Assembly (NCBI GenBank): GCA_023818995.1
Contig: JAMWDA010000047.1
Location: 1 to 10,273, forward strand
Origin: Candidatus Omnitrophota bacterium
Lineage (GTDB): Bacteria; Omnitrophota; Gorgyraeia; Duberdicusellales; 4484-171
Length of the DNA: 10,273 nucleotides
Direction of reading: 5' to 3'
Both the position numbers and the translations under genes were made by a program. Positions 1 to 7,930 of the stretch are shown piece by piece; position 1 is the first letter of the stretch; each line of letters starts with the position of its first letter. Below the pieces are notes generated by a model. The model was not told the origin of the DNA. It saw only the letters and a list, made by a program, of their open reading frames with translations, and made no database searches.

Positions 1-63
1 TTTAAATTGCCTGGTTCGCTTAACTTTGAAGAAAAGGGAGAAGCTTTGGTAGAAGCTCTTTAA
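1..63 (+). CDS. C-terminal end of an unidentified protein (partial)
   Basis: Frame 1 is open from the first base for 20 codons and stops at TAA 61-63. The visible peptide, starting FKLPGSLNFEEKG and ending in VEAL, is acidic and helix-like, which looks like a real protein C-terminus rather than noise. The start lies outside the window. Too little is visible to name a family, and I do not recognise it. No G+C-rich terminator hairpin follows it; a short A+T-rich tandem repeat begins at its stop codon and the groESL promoter lies about 70 bases further on, so this gene probably belongs to a separate upstream transcript. Confidence 0.45.
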   Translation, partial: FKLPGSLNFEEKGEALVEAL

Positions 64-110
64 AATATGAAATTTCTATTTTGCTAAAAATATGAAATTT
101 CTATTTTGCT
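62..110. repeat. Two perfect 24-base tandem direct repeats, period 25
   Basis: Bases 62-85 and 87-110 are identical (AAAATATGAAATTTCTATTT followed by TGCT), separated by one A. Each copy contains the self-complementary octamer GAAATTTC. The first copy begins inside the stop codon of the upstream partial gene. The pair sits just upstream of the groESL -35 box. It may be a recent slippage duplication or a paired protein-binding site; only two copies exist, with no spacers of CRISPR type. Confidence 0.85.
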
Positions 111-132
111 TTTACAAAACACAAAAAAATCC

Positions 133-160
133 TTGACAAAAAATATTTTTATAGTAATAT
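133..160 (+). promoter_or_regulatory. Probable sigma70-type promoter of groESL
   Basis: A perfect -35 hexamer TTGACA lies at 133-138, followed after 16 bases by TAATAT (155-160) as the -10. Two perfect TATAAT hexamers lie a little further down (168-173 and 177-182), but they are too far from this -35 for the usual 16-18 base spacing and would need another, poorer -35. Transcription from here would give a leader of roughly 155 bases that carries the CIRCE operator at its 3' end. That is longer than in many CIRCE-controlled operons. The exact start point cannot be decided by eye. Confidence 0.6.
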
Positions 161-172
161 TTTTTACTATAA
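149..172. promoter_or_regulatory. Perfect 9-bp inverted repeat overlapping the groESL -10 region
   Basis: TTATAGTAA (149-157) and TTACTATAA (164-172) are perfect reverse complements with a 6-base gap. The palindrome covers the proposed -10 hexamer, where a bound repressor would block polymerase. The same half-site pair, ATAGTAA and TTACTAT, recurs upstream of the membrane-protein gene near the right end (9811-9842). It could be an operator, but A+T-rich palindromes also arise by chance in such DNA. Confidence 0.4.
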
Positions 173-220
173 TTGCTATAATAAGATTGTTGAACGAGAA
201 AAATATATAGAGGGGAGGTG

Positions 221-250
221 ATGGATAAAAGAATAATAATATTAAAATAA
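221..250 (+). other. Possible 9-codon leader minigene in the groES leader
   Basis: A very strong Shine-Dalgarno, AGGGGAGGTG at 211-220, resembles the AAGGAGGTGA used by both groES and groEL, yet no known gene follows it. An ATG at 221 opens a frame of nine codons (MDKRIIILK) ending at TAA 248-250. The spacing between Shine-Dalgarno and ATG is only about two bases, which is short for efficient initiation, so this may instead be an orphan ribosome-binding site. The stop codon lies inside the left arm of the hairpin at 241-262, the arrangement expected of a translated leader that affects RNA folding. This is a suggestion, not a firm gene. Confidence 0.2.
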
Positions 251-269
251 TTAAATTTTAATTTTTTTT
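241..269 (+). promoter_or_regulatory. A+U-only hairpin plus T-tract in the groES leader (possible attenuator)
   Basis: ATTAAAAT (241-248) and ATTTTAAT (255-262) form a perfect 8-bp inverted repeat with a 6-base loop, followed directly by a run of seven T (263-269). The geometry is that of an intrinsic terminator, but the stem has no G:C pair and would be weak unless the cell grows cool. It lies between the upstream promoter and the CIRCE operator. It could be a leaky attenuator or simply A+T-rich sequence. Confidence 0.25.
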
Positions 270-278
270 AGTTTATAT

Positions 279-305
279 TTAGCACTCAATTAGTTAGATT
301 GCTAA
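279..305. promoter_or_regulatory. CIRCE operator (HrcA-binding site)
   Basis: The left arm TTAGCACTC (279-287) is a perfect consensus match, the 9-base spacer is 288-296, and the right arm GATTGCTAA (297-305) differs from the consensus GAGTGCTAA at one base. Nine-base arms and a nine-base spacer are the defining geometry of CIRCE. It ends 18 bases before the groES ATG, the usual place. In the known system HrcA binds this site and represses groESL until heat or unfolded protein titrates GroEL away from HrcA; hrcA itself is not in the window. Confidence 0.93.
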
Positions 306-323
306 AATAAAAGGAGGTGAGCT

Positions 324-2259
<1,936 letters not shown>

Positions 2260-2272
2260 TTAGTCTAAATAG

Positions 2273-2303
2273 GCTGTCCTCTCTTATTTTAAGAGGGGAC
2301 AGC
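2273..2303 (+). terminator. Stem-loop terminator after groEL
   Basis: GCTGTCCTCTCTTA (2273-2286) pairs with TAAGAGGGGACAGC (2290-2303) as a 14-bp stem with a single G:U pair and a TTT loop, 13 bases after the groEL stop. The following TACCTTTCTATTT is T-rich but not a clean T-run, so termination may be incomplete. Incomplete termination would matter because no clear promoter is visible before the next gene, which starts 30 bases downstream. Confidence 0.85.
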
Positions 2304-2332
2304 TACCTTTCTATTTCCCCCAATTAAAATAA

Positions 2333-3532
2333 ATGGTAAAATATATTAAAATGAGAAAAAGAAATTTATTGTTTATTTTTATTATTTCTCTTTTGGTATT
2401 CATCGCTTTATTATTTATAGAGCCAATTATCATCTATTTAGCTAAAATTCGCCTAGAAAAAATTTTACCTAACAGTTCAGTTAAAATTGGCGATTGTAAG
2501 CTTAAACTTTTTAGTCGTTTGAATTTATCAGACATAGAGATTAGTAAACTCCTCGATTACGAGGTAAAGATAGACAGTTTAAATATCTTTTATAACTTAG
2601 CTTCAATTTTTAATAAGAAGTTATTAAAAGTTTCTTTAGATGGTGGATACATTAATATTAATCTTCCTCAAAAAAATATGTTTGTTATTCCCAATACCAC
2701 TTCAACTTCACCCAATAAGTCTTTTTTATTTTTAGATTTTATAGAGTTAAGGTGCATAGAAACTAATCTTAGTTTTTCTGATTGCAAAATAAAGGGTAAG
2801 ATTTCTACAATTTTATCTTTAAAAGATATTAACCAATTGTTTAAATTTCTAGATTTGAATATTGATGATGGGGAAATAGGTAATTTTAAGATAGAGTATG
2901 GTAATATAAATATAAGCGAAGATTCCTTAGGACTATTTAAGTTAAATAAGTTAAAATATAATAATTTGGTATTAAGAAATATCTATGGGAATATTAGATT
3001 GGGTCAAAGAGAGGTATATTTACCTTACTTTTCTGCAGAACTATTTGGTGGTCATTTATCAGGAAATATCGGTTTTCTCTATGAAAACAAGCCTATTTAC
3101 TATTTTGAGTTTAAATTTGATAATATAGATACATCAAGGGTAGTAAAAGCCCTTAAATTGATGGATAAAGTGTGGGTTAAAGGACGCGTTGATGGGAAGC
3201 TTATCTTTAAATTGGAGGATGATAATCTTAATGTTATAAATGGTTATTTTTCTGCTGTTGAGCCAGGTGGTAATCTCACCATAAAGGATAAAAGATTATT
3301 AGAAAAATTACCAGGGGTATCCTCTAAACAGATTGATTTATTAGTAGAAAGTTTTAAAGATTATAGTTATAATAGAGGAGTGGTAAAATTAGGGTTACAA
3401 GATAACGACCTTTTATTGGAGATTAACTTAGATGGGGATAAAGGGAAGAGGAATTTAAATATTAACTTCCACGATTTTAATAGAGCTATTTTGTCCTTTA
3501 AAGATTTGATAATACAAGGAGGTAAGAAATGA
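2333..3532 (+). CDS. Short YdbH-like AsmA-family envelope protein
   Basis: This 399-residue protein has a basic N-terminus (KMRKRN), one membrane segment at about residues 11-34, and a long beta-rich periplasmic part. The part after the membrane helix resembles AsmA/YdbH-type proteins (VKIGDCKLKLFSRLNLSDIEI, then alternating short strands). The C-terminal third has the pattern of the YdbH 'dicarboxylate transport' domain: VDGKLIFKL near 286, an AVEPGGNL motif near 308-314, FKDYSY at about 341 and a final strand block ending LNINFHDFN. In E. coli YdbH works with YnbE and YdbL to move phospholipid to the outer membrane; the next gene here resembles YnbE joined to YdbL, which strongly supports the call. 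It is under half the length of E. coli YdbH. The ATG at 2333 has no visible Shine-Dalgarno; an ATG at 2351 is an alternative start. Its stop overlaps the next start (ATGA). Confidence 0.72.
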   Translation: MVKYIKMRKRNLLFIFIISLLVFIALLFIEPIIIYLAKIRLEKILPNSSVKIGDCKLKLFSRLNLSDIEISKLLDYEVKIDSLNIFYNLASIFNKKLLKVSLDGGYININLPQKNMFVIPNTTSTSPNKSFLFLDFIELRCIETNLSFSDCKIKGKISTILSLKDINQLFKFLDLNIDDGEIGNFKIEYGNINISEDSLGLFKLNKLKYNNLVLRNIYGNIRLGQREVYLPYFSAELFGGHLSGNIGFLYENKPIYYFEFKFDNIDTSRVVKALKLMDKVWVKGRVDGKLIFKLEDDNLNVINGYFSAVEPGGNLTIKDKRLLEKLPGVSSKQIDLLVESFKDYSYNRGVVKLGLQDNDLLLEINLDGDKGKRNLNINFHDFNRAILSFKDLIIQGGKK

Positions 3533-4107
3533 AGAGAGTATTTTTTATAATTGTAATGTTAGTGGTTATTTTAGGTTGTGCAAGAGTTCGTGTGGAGGCT
3601 CCTCAACAACCAATAAAGGTGGATATTACGATGCGTTTGGATATATACCAACATGTTCAGAAAGATATAGATAGTATAGAAGATATAATAAAAGGAAAAG
3701 GAACTAACAGCGAAGATAATCAAAGTTTTATATGGGAATTTATAACTAATGTTTATGCACAGGAAAGTTTTTTAATGAGTAAGGAAGTAGAAGGTGCTGT
3801 TTTAAGGAGAAAAGAGAGATTAAAAGAATTAATGTCTTTACAGAGTAAAGGGATTATAGGAGAGAATAGCTTGGGTTTGGTAGAGTTAAGATTACCTCAG
3901 ACACCTCACCCTTCATTAAAAGAATTGGTTAAATCCGAGAATGATGACCGTATGATAATTTATAATTATATTGCCAAGAAAGATAACGTTCCTCTAATAG
4001 AGGTTCAAAGAATGTATGCTTTGCGTCATCAACAGGATGCTCCTCAAGGCACACCAATAGAAGTTTTAGTTGAGCCACCGTCCGTTTATGAGTGGAGGGT
4101 TAAATGA
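3529..4107 (+). CDS. YnbE–YdbL (DUF1318)-like lipoprotein
   Basis: This 192-residue protein begins with a lipoprotein signal (MKRVFFIIVMLVVILGC) with the acylated Cys at 17. Residues 18-56 resemble YnbE: RVRVEAPQQPIKVDI followed by a charged helix with DIDSIEDII. Residues 57-80 form a linker that ends in VYAQES, which looks like a remnant signal-peptidase site. Residues 86-192 resemble YdbL/DUF1318: KGIIGENSLGLVELR, then NDDRMIIYNYIAKKDNVPL and a final YEWRVK matching the family's W-x-x-K end. In E. coli YnbE (a lipoprotein) and YdbL (periplasmic) are separate partners of YdbH; here they appear as one chain. The start has a strong Shine-Dalgarno AAGGAGGT at 3516-3523 and overlaps the YdbH-like stop by four bases; its own stop overlaps the next gene in the same way. 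Lipoproteins with a DUF1318 domain exist elsewhere, so the fusion may not be unique. Confidence 0.72.
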   Translation: MKRVFFIIVMLVVILGCARVRVEAPQQPIKVDITMRLDIYQHVQKDIDSIEDIIKGKGTNSEDNQSFIWEFITNVYAQESFLMSKEVEGAVLRRKERLKELMSLQSKGIIGENSLGLVELRLPQTPHPSLKELVKSENDDRMIIYNYIAKKDNVPLIEVQRMYALRHQQDAPQGTPIEVLVEPPSVYEWRVK

Positions 4108-5015
4108 ATCTATTTAGCCCACTACTTTTTCCCGTTAGGTTAGAAAATAAGAAGATAATTGTTTTAGATGAAACAAAATTGCCCTTTGTAGAAGAATATA
4201 TAGAGGTAGATAGTTTGGATAAAGTATTATGGGTTTTAGAGAGTATGAAAACACGTTCCTTTGGGCAGGTGTTAATTTTTTTTTATTCTTGTGTTCTGTT
4301 TAGCGAGAGTTTCCCTTTAGATGATATTACAGATGAATTCGTTCGTAGAAGACCAACTTTTGATTTTCCTAAGTTAAGTAATATTCTTAAATGTGGCTTA
4401 AAAGAAGGTAAAAATTTAGAGAAAGTCGTGAATGAGTTCATAGAAAGATTTGATATGTTGAGAAAGAAGAGAGCTATGGAGTTAGCTAAGATTTTACCTT
4501 TGTCAGCAAATATATTAACCATATGTAATGTTAATGGTGAGTTAATCTATCTTTATCAAGCATTAAAGGAGTGCGGTAAAGAGGCGGTTTTTTTTATCTC
4601 GGAGACGCGTCCCTACTTACAGGGAACAAGACTTACTTTTTGGGAATTAAGTAGAAATTCAATACCCTGTAAGTTGTTATGCGATAACCAAGTAGGTTAC
4701 TTGATGCTAAAAGGAAATATTAATTGTATAGTTAGCGGTGCAGATAGAGCCAATTTAAGAGGAGATATTATCAACAAAATAGGAACTTACGCTTTAGCAA
4801 GGTTGGCTAAATACTTTCGTATCCCCATATACGTGCTTACTTGTTACCCTTCGGATATTGATATAAAAAACATAATAATTGAGGAGAGACCAGAGGAGGA
4901 AGTGTTTATGTTTATACCTAACAAGAAAATTTTTATAGATTCTATTTATCCTTCTTTTGATATAGTTGAGGCAGAGTATATTACAAGGCATTTGGAGATT
5001 AGTTCCTATCAATAA
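4104..5015 (+). CDS. MtnA/eIF2B-family sugar-1-phosphate isomerase
   Basis: This 303-residue protein matches 5-methylthioribose-1-phosphate isomerase (MtnA) along its length, though shorter than the usual 340-350. It has the N-terminal LDETKLPF, RRRPT near 81-85, the catalytic Cys141 in LTICNVNG, SETRPYLQGTRLTFWEL (166-182), CDNQVGYLM, the catalytic Asp213 in SGADR, and NKIGTYALA. MtnA-type enzymes convert an aldose 1-phosphate to the ketose 1-phosphate in the cytoplasm; DrdI is a relative acting on 5-deoxyribose 1-phosphate. The active-site RGAPAIG loop of MtnA is replaced by RSFGQVL (51-57), so the substrate may differ. The start is supported by GGAGG at 4094-4098 and an ATGA overlap with the lipoprotein gene. 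The neighbouring class II aldolase suggests a deoxypentose salvage role. Catalysis is likely; the precise substrate is unknown. Confidence 0.82.
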   Translation: MNLFSPLLFPVRLENKKIIVLDETKLPFVEEYIEVDSLDKVLWVLESMKTRSFGQVLIFFYSCVLFSESFPLDDITDEFVRRRPTFDFPKLSNILKCGLKEGKNLEKVVNEFIERFDMLRKKRAMELAKILPLSANILTICNVNGELIYLYQALKECGKEAVFFISETRPYLQGTRLTFWELSRNSIPCKLLCDNQVGYLMLKGNINCIVSGADRANLRGDIINKIGTYALARLAKYFRIPIYVLTCYPSDIDIKNIIIEERPEEEVFMFIPNKKIFIDSIYPSFDIVEAEYITRHLEISSYQ

Positions 5016-5017
5016 AT

Positions 5018-5491
5018 ATGAAGTTAAAAGATATAAGTAGTTCTCTTTTTGTATGGGGAGCTATTTCTGAGGATGGTTTAAATTATATAAAGGATAAAAA
5101 TAAAATAGTAATTGTCCCTGAGAATAGACCTTATCTTATAGGTTTGAAGTGGAATGTCCCTCTTTTAGAGTCTAAAGGGATAAGATTCGTATACTGCACA
5201 GATAATATGTTAGGTATACTCTTATTTAAGAGGAAAATAGACGAGTTGGTTATATTCTATAGAGAAGTTAACGATAGTGGTATGTTTGGTATTTGTGGTT
5301 CTCTTTACGTTAGTATTTTAAGTAAACTCCATAATTTAAGTATTAAAACTTTCCCTCAAGGTAGGATAGATTTATCTTATTTTGATGAGGATGCTTCTAA
5401 ATTAGGGGGAAAAAAGTTTATTACCCAAGAGAGTGATAACTCGGTAGTAATCCCTGAAGATGAGTTTATACCTTGGGAAATTTTACGATGA
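5018..5491 (+). CDS. Half-length MtnA-like protein, catalytic residues lost
   Basis: This 157-residue protein aligns with the C-terminal Rossmann-like half of the preceding MtnA homologue: VPENRPYLIGLKW matches SETRPYLQGTRLT, and YCTDNMLGILLFKRKIDELV matches LLCDNQVGYLMLKGNINCIV. The N-terminal domain is absent. The GADR segment with catalytic Asp213 is replaced by FYREV (Arg82 at the Asp position by my alignment), NKIG becomes ICGS, and the region of catalytic Cys141 has no Cys. It is therefore probably not an isomerase by itself. It begins two bases after the MtnA-like stop, with no clear Shine-Dalgarno, so translation is likely coupled. It could be a regulatory or structural partner of the full-length protein, or a decaying duplicate; its intact frame and overlapping neighbours favour a kept function. 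Confidence 0.7.
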   Translation: MKLKDISSSLFVWGAISEDGLNYIKDKNKIVIVPENRPYLIGLKWNVPLLESKGIRFVYCTDNMLGILLFKRKIDELVIFYREVNDSGMFGICGSLYVSILSKLHNLSIKTFPQGRIDLSYFDEDASKLGGKKFITQESDNSVVIPEDEFIPWEILR

Positions 5492-6471
5492 GTTATAGTA
5501 AAGAAAAAAAAGAACTGTTATATTGGGCACATCTATTAGGTGAAAAAAATTTCACCACAGGAAGTAGTGGGAATATTTCTTATAAAATAGATGATGATAT
5601 AATCCTTATTACTTGCCACGGAAGTTATCTGCGTTTTTTAGAAGATAGGGATATAATTGTTGTGGATAAGAAAGGTAACCTTTTAGAGGGGAAATCAGAG
5701 ATTACTATGGAAAGGTTACTCCATCTATCTATTCACAGTGCATTTCCAGAAATAAAAGTAGTTATTCACGCTCATCCTATATACACCATAGCTTTTTTTC
5801 ATTATTTTGCGAGAATGGAAATATTTTCTTTTGAAGCTAAGTTGTATTTAGGTGAGATAAAACCAATTCTTCAGGAAACCCCTAATGTAACTGAGGTAGA
5901 ACCTATTTTGAAAGCTTTAGAAAATACCAATATCATAGTTCTTAAGAATCATGGTGTTGTATCCGTAGGGGAAGATTTTAAGAAAGCTTTTAGTTTGATT
6001 GAGCTTTTAGAAGAGCAAGCAAAGGTAAATATTTTAATGAGAAAGATTAGCGAGAAAGTTATTAACGAGGAGGATATTCCTAAAGAGAAGCCGCACAAAT
6101 ATAAACTTCTATCTAAAGAGCATATATCAAAATTAATAGATTTGGTGAATAACGATGATGAAGTTCAGCAGTTAGGGAGAAAGTATAATTTAACTTGCAC
6201 ATTAGCTGTGAAGAATCAAGATAAAAATTGTGCTGTTCGTTTCCATTACAATTTGGGCAGAATCATTAACGTGGACGAGAGCGATAATGCAGAGTTCGTT
6301 ATTATAGGTAAAGAAGAAGTGTTAAAGAAGATATTTAATCGTCAGATAGATCCATTTGTTGCTTCTACTCAGGGTAAAGTTAAGACTAAAGGTGATTTTT
6401 CTAAGATGAGTCAATGGTATCCTGTTTTAGTAAGAACATTTAAACTTTGGGAAAAAGCCCCTGTGGAGTAA
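5488..6471 (+). CDS. Class II (zinc) aldolase fused to an SCP2-like domain
   Basis: Residues 1-190 form a class II aldolase/adducin domain of the fuculose-1-phosphate aldolase type: TTGSSGNIS (23-31) for phosphate binding, Glu75 in MERLLH, zinc ligands His94 and His96 in VIHAHP, and His155 in LKNHGVVSVG. Such enzymes cleave ketose 1-phosphates to DHAP and an aldehyde. After a linker, residues about 212-320 look like an SCP2 sterol-carrier-like domain (AEFVIIGKEEVLKKIF, then FVASTQGKVKTKGDFSKM), which is absent from FucA (about 215 residues). The ATG at 5488 overlaps the previous stop as ATGA and is preferred to a TTG at 5473. It lies between the MtnA-like genes and an aldehyde dehydrogenase, as expected for isomerase, aldolase and aldehyde oxidation steps. 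The role of the extra domain is unknown; substrate shielding or oligomerisation are guesses. Confidence 0.83.
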   Translation: MSYSKEKKELLYWAHLLGEKNFTTGSSGNISYKIDDDIILITCHGSYLRFLEDRDIIVVDKKGNLLEGKSEITMERLLHLSIHSAFPEIKVVIHAHPIYTIAFFHYFARMEIFSFEAKLYLGEIKPILQETPNVTEVEPILKALENTNIIVLKNHGVVSVGEDFKKAFSLIELLEEQAKVNILMRKISEKVINEEDIPKEKPHKYKLLSKEHISKLIDLVNNDDEVQQLGRKYNLTCTLAVKNQDKNCAVRFHYNLGRIINVDESDNAEFVIIGKEEVLKKIFNRQIDPFVASTQGKVKTKGDFSKMSQWYPVLVRTFKLWEKAPVE

Positions 6472-6475
6472 ATTT

Positions 6476-7912
6476 ATGGATAGTTATTATTATTACGTAG
6501 GTGGAGAATTTAGATGTGGTAAGCAGAAATACGAAGTGATTAATCCTGCTAATGAAGATAAATTTGCTTTCTTTTTTGAGACTGATAGTGAAGATTTATC
6601 CTATGCCTTAGAAAAAGCTAAGCTTGCCCAAAAGGAATTCTCATTATTTAGTTTTAAAGAGAGAGCTAAAGTTTTAAGAGATATCGCTAACGTTATATTT
6701 GATAATGTTAGCAAGTTAGCTGAATTAGAAACGAAACAAATAGGTAAGCCTTTAAAGGAATCTTTGCTCGTGGATATTCCTTTAGGAGCGGATTGTTTTA
6801 ATTATTACGCCTCGTTTGTGGAGAGTTTAGAAGAAAACTATGTGTATACCCTTACAGGTATTGATTTAATTAAATACGAACCTTTTGGAGTAGTGGGAGT
6901 TTATTTGCCTTACAATGTGCCATTGATGATTTTTGGATTTAGCTGTGCTCCAGCATTAGCAGGAGGTAACGCTTTAATCGTTAAACCTTCAGAGTATGGT
7001 TGTTTATCTATACTTGAGTTAGCTAAATACCTAGATAGATTGGATATACCTAAAGGATTGATAAATATAGTCTCAGGTAGAGGAGATAAAATTGGTAAAT
7101 TAATCGCCCAAAGCGATATAGAGCTTATCTCTTTTACTGGCTCAAGAAAAACTTTTGAAAAGATAACCAAAGAGATGGTAGATTATCCTAAGAAAACGAT
7201 ATGTGAGTTGAGTGGGTGTAATTTGTCTTTGGTCTTCTCTGATGCTGATATAGAAAAGGCTTTAAAGAATATTTTAGCTTCAAGTTTTATTAAACAAGGG
7301 CAGATGTGTATTGGGACAAGTTTGATTTTGGTAGAGGAGGGGATATACGATAGTTTTATTAAAAAATTGGTAGATGATACCAAGAGGCTAAATTTATCAG
7401 ATCCATCTTTGCCGGAAACTAATATGGGTCCATTACCTACCTTAGAGCACCTTCGCAATATCCATAGTAAAGTTAAGGAGATGAAGAGTAAATCAGGTAG
7501 GATTTTATGGGGAGGAGAGATTTTGAATAGGAAAGGTTATTTTTATCCTCCCACAGTTATAGAAGTAAATGAGATAGTATACGAAGAATTTTTTGGTCCG
7601 GTTGTTTTGGTTAAGAGTTTTAAAGATAGGGGAGAGATAGAAGAGATTATTCAGCTTAATCCTACAGGGTTAGTCTTACAGATTTGGACAAAAGATTTAA
7701 TTTATGCTTATAAGCTTTCTCAATTAGCTAAATATGGAACAATCTGGATTAATTCTTTTGCCCAGATGGATGCTTCTACACCTTTTGGTGGTATGAAAAA
7801 GAGTGGTTGGGGAAGAAATTTAGGTAAATGGGGATTTTTTGAATACACTCAGCCAAAACATATTGGTATAGGCTTAAAAGATACTCCTGTTTCAGGATGG
7901 TTTGGAACATAA
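6476..7912 (+). CDS. NAD(P)-dependent aldehyde dehydrogenase
   Basis: This 478-residue protein is a full-length ALDH-superfamily enzyme oxidising an aldehyde to its acid. It has PFGVVGVYLPYNVPL with catalytic Asn147, cofactor-binding VKPSE with Lys170, FTGSRKTF (220-227), the general base Glu244 in ELSGCN (usually ELGG), the nucleophile Cys278 in QGQMCIG, EEFFGPV and a C-terminal PFGGMKKSGWGRNLGKWG. The motifs are those of the hydrolytic class, not of CoA-acylating acetaldehyde dehydrogenases. It starts four bases after the aldolase-SCP2 stop with only a weak ribosome-binding site, so the two are probably co-translated. The position suggests that it oxidises the aldehyde released by the aldolase (acetaldehyde or a relative); this is inferred from context and substrate cannot be read from the sequence. 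Confidence 0.92.
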   Translation: MDSYYYYVGGEFRCGKQKYEVINPANEDKFAFFFETDSEDLSYALEKAKLAQKEFSLFSFKERAKVLRDIANVIFDNVSKLAELETKQIGKPLKESLLVDIPLGADCFNYYASFVESLEENYVYTLTGIDLIKYEPFGVVGVYLPYNVPLMIFGFSCAPALAGGNALIVKPSEYGCLSILELAKYLDRLDIPKGLINIVSGRGDKIGKLIAQSDIELISFTGSRKTFEKITKEMVDYPKKTICELSGCNLSLVFSDADIEKALKNILASSFIKQGQMCIGTSLILVEEGIYDSFIKKLVDDTKRLNLSDPSLPETNMGPLPTLEHLRNIHSKVKEMKSKSGRILWGGEILNRKGYFYPPTVIEVNEIVYEEFFGPVVLVKSFKDRGEIEEIIQLNPTGLVLQIWTKDLIYAYKLSQLAKYGTIWINSFAQMDASTPFGGMKKSGWGRNLGKWGFFEYTQPKHIGIGLKDTPVSGWFGT

Positions 7913-7930
7913 AAACTAGGAGGAGGTTAT

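Noticed and set aside
2304..2332. A dedicated promoter for the YdbH-like gene
   Set aside because: The gap after the groEL stem-loop is too short and holds no -35/-10 pair; a promoter inside groEL or read-through is more likely.
4283..5012. Two minus-strand open frames opposite the MtnA-like gene (4283-4522 and 4794-5012)
   Set aside because: They are opposite a well-supported gene with catalytic motifs and have no homology-like pattern.
5473..5487. TTG at 5473 as the start of the class II aldolase
   Set aside because: The ATG at 5488 forms an ATGA overlap with the previous stop, like other junctions in this operon, and the five extra residues add nothing conserved.
4104..6471. Classical methionine salvage (MtnA-MtnB)
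   Set aside because: The aldolase is of the class II zinc type; MtnB belongs to the same fold, but the GHGVVSVG-like motif, the added domain, the missing mtnC/D/E genes and the altered MtnA loop make the standard pathway unlikely.
6910..7458. Two minus-strand open frames opposite the aldehyde dehydrogenase (6910-7170 and 7183-7458)
   Set aside because: They mirror conserved dehydrogenase codons and have no independent support.
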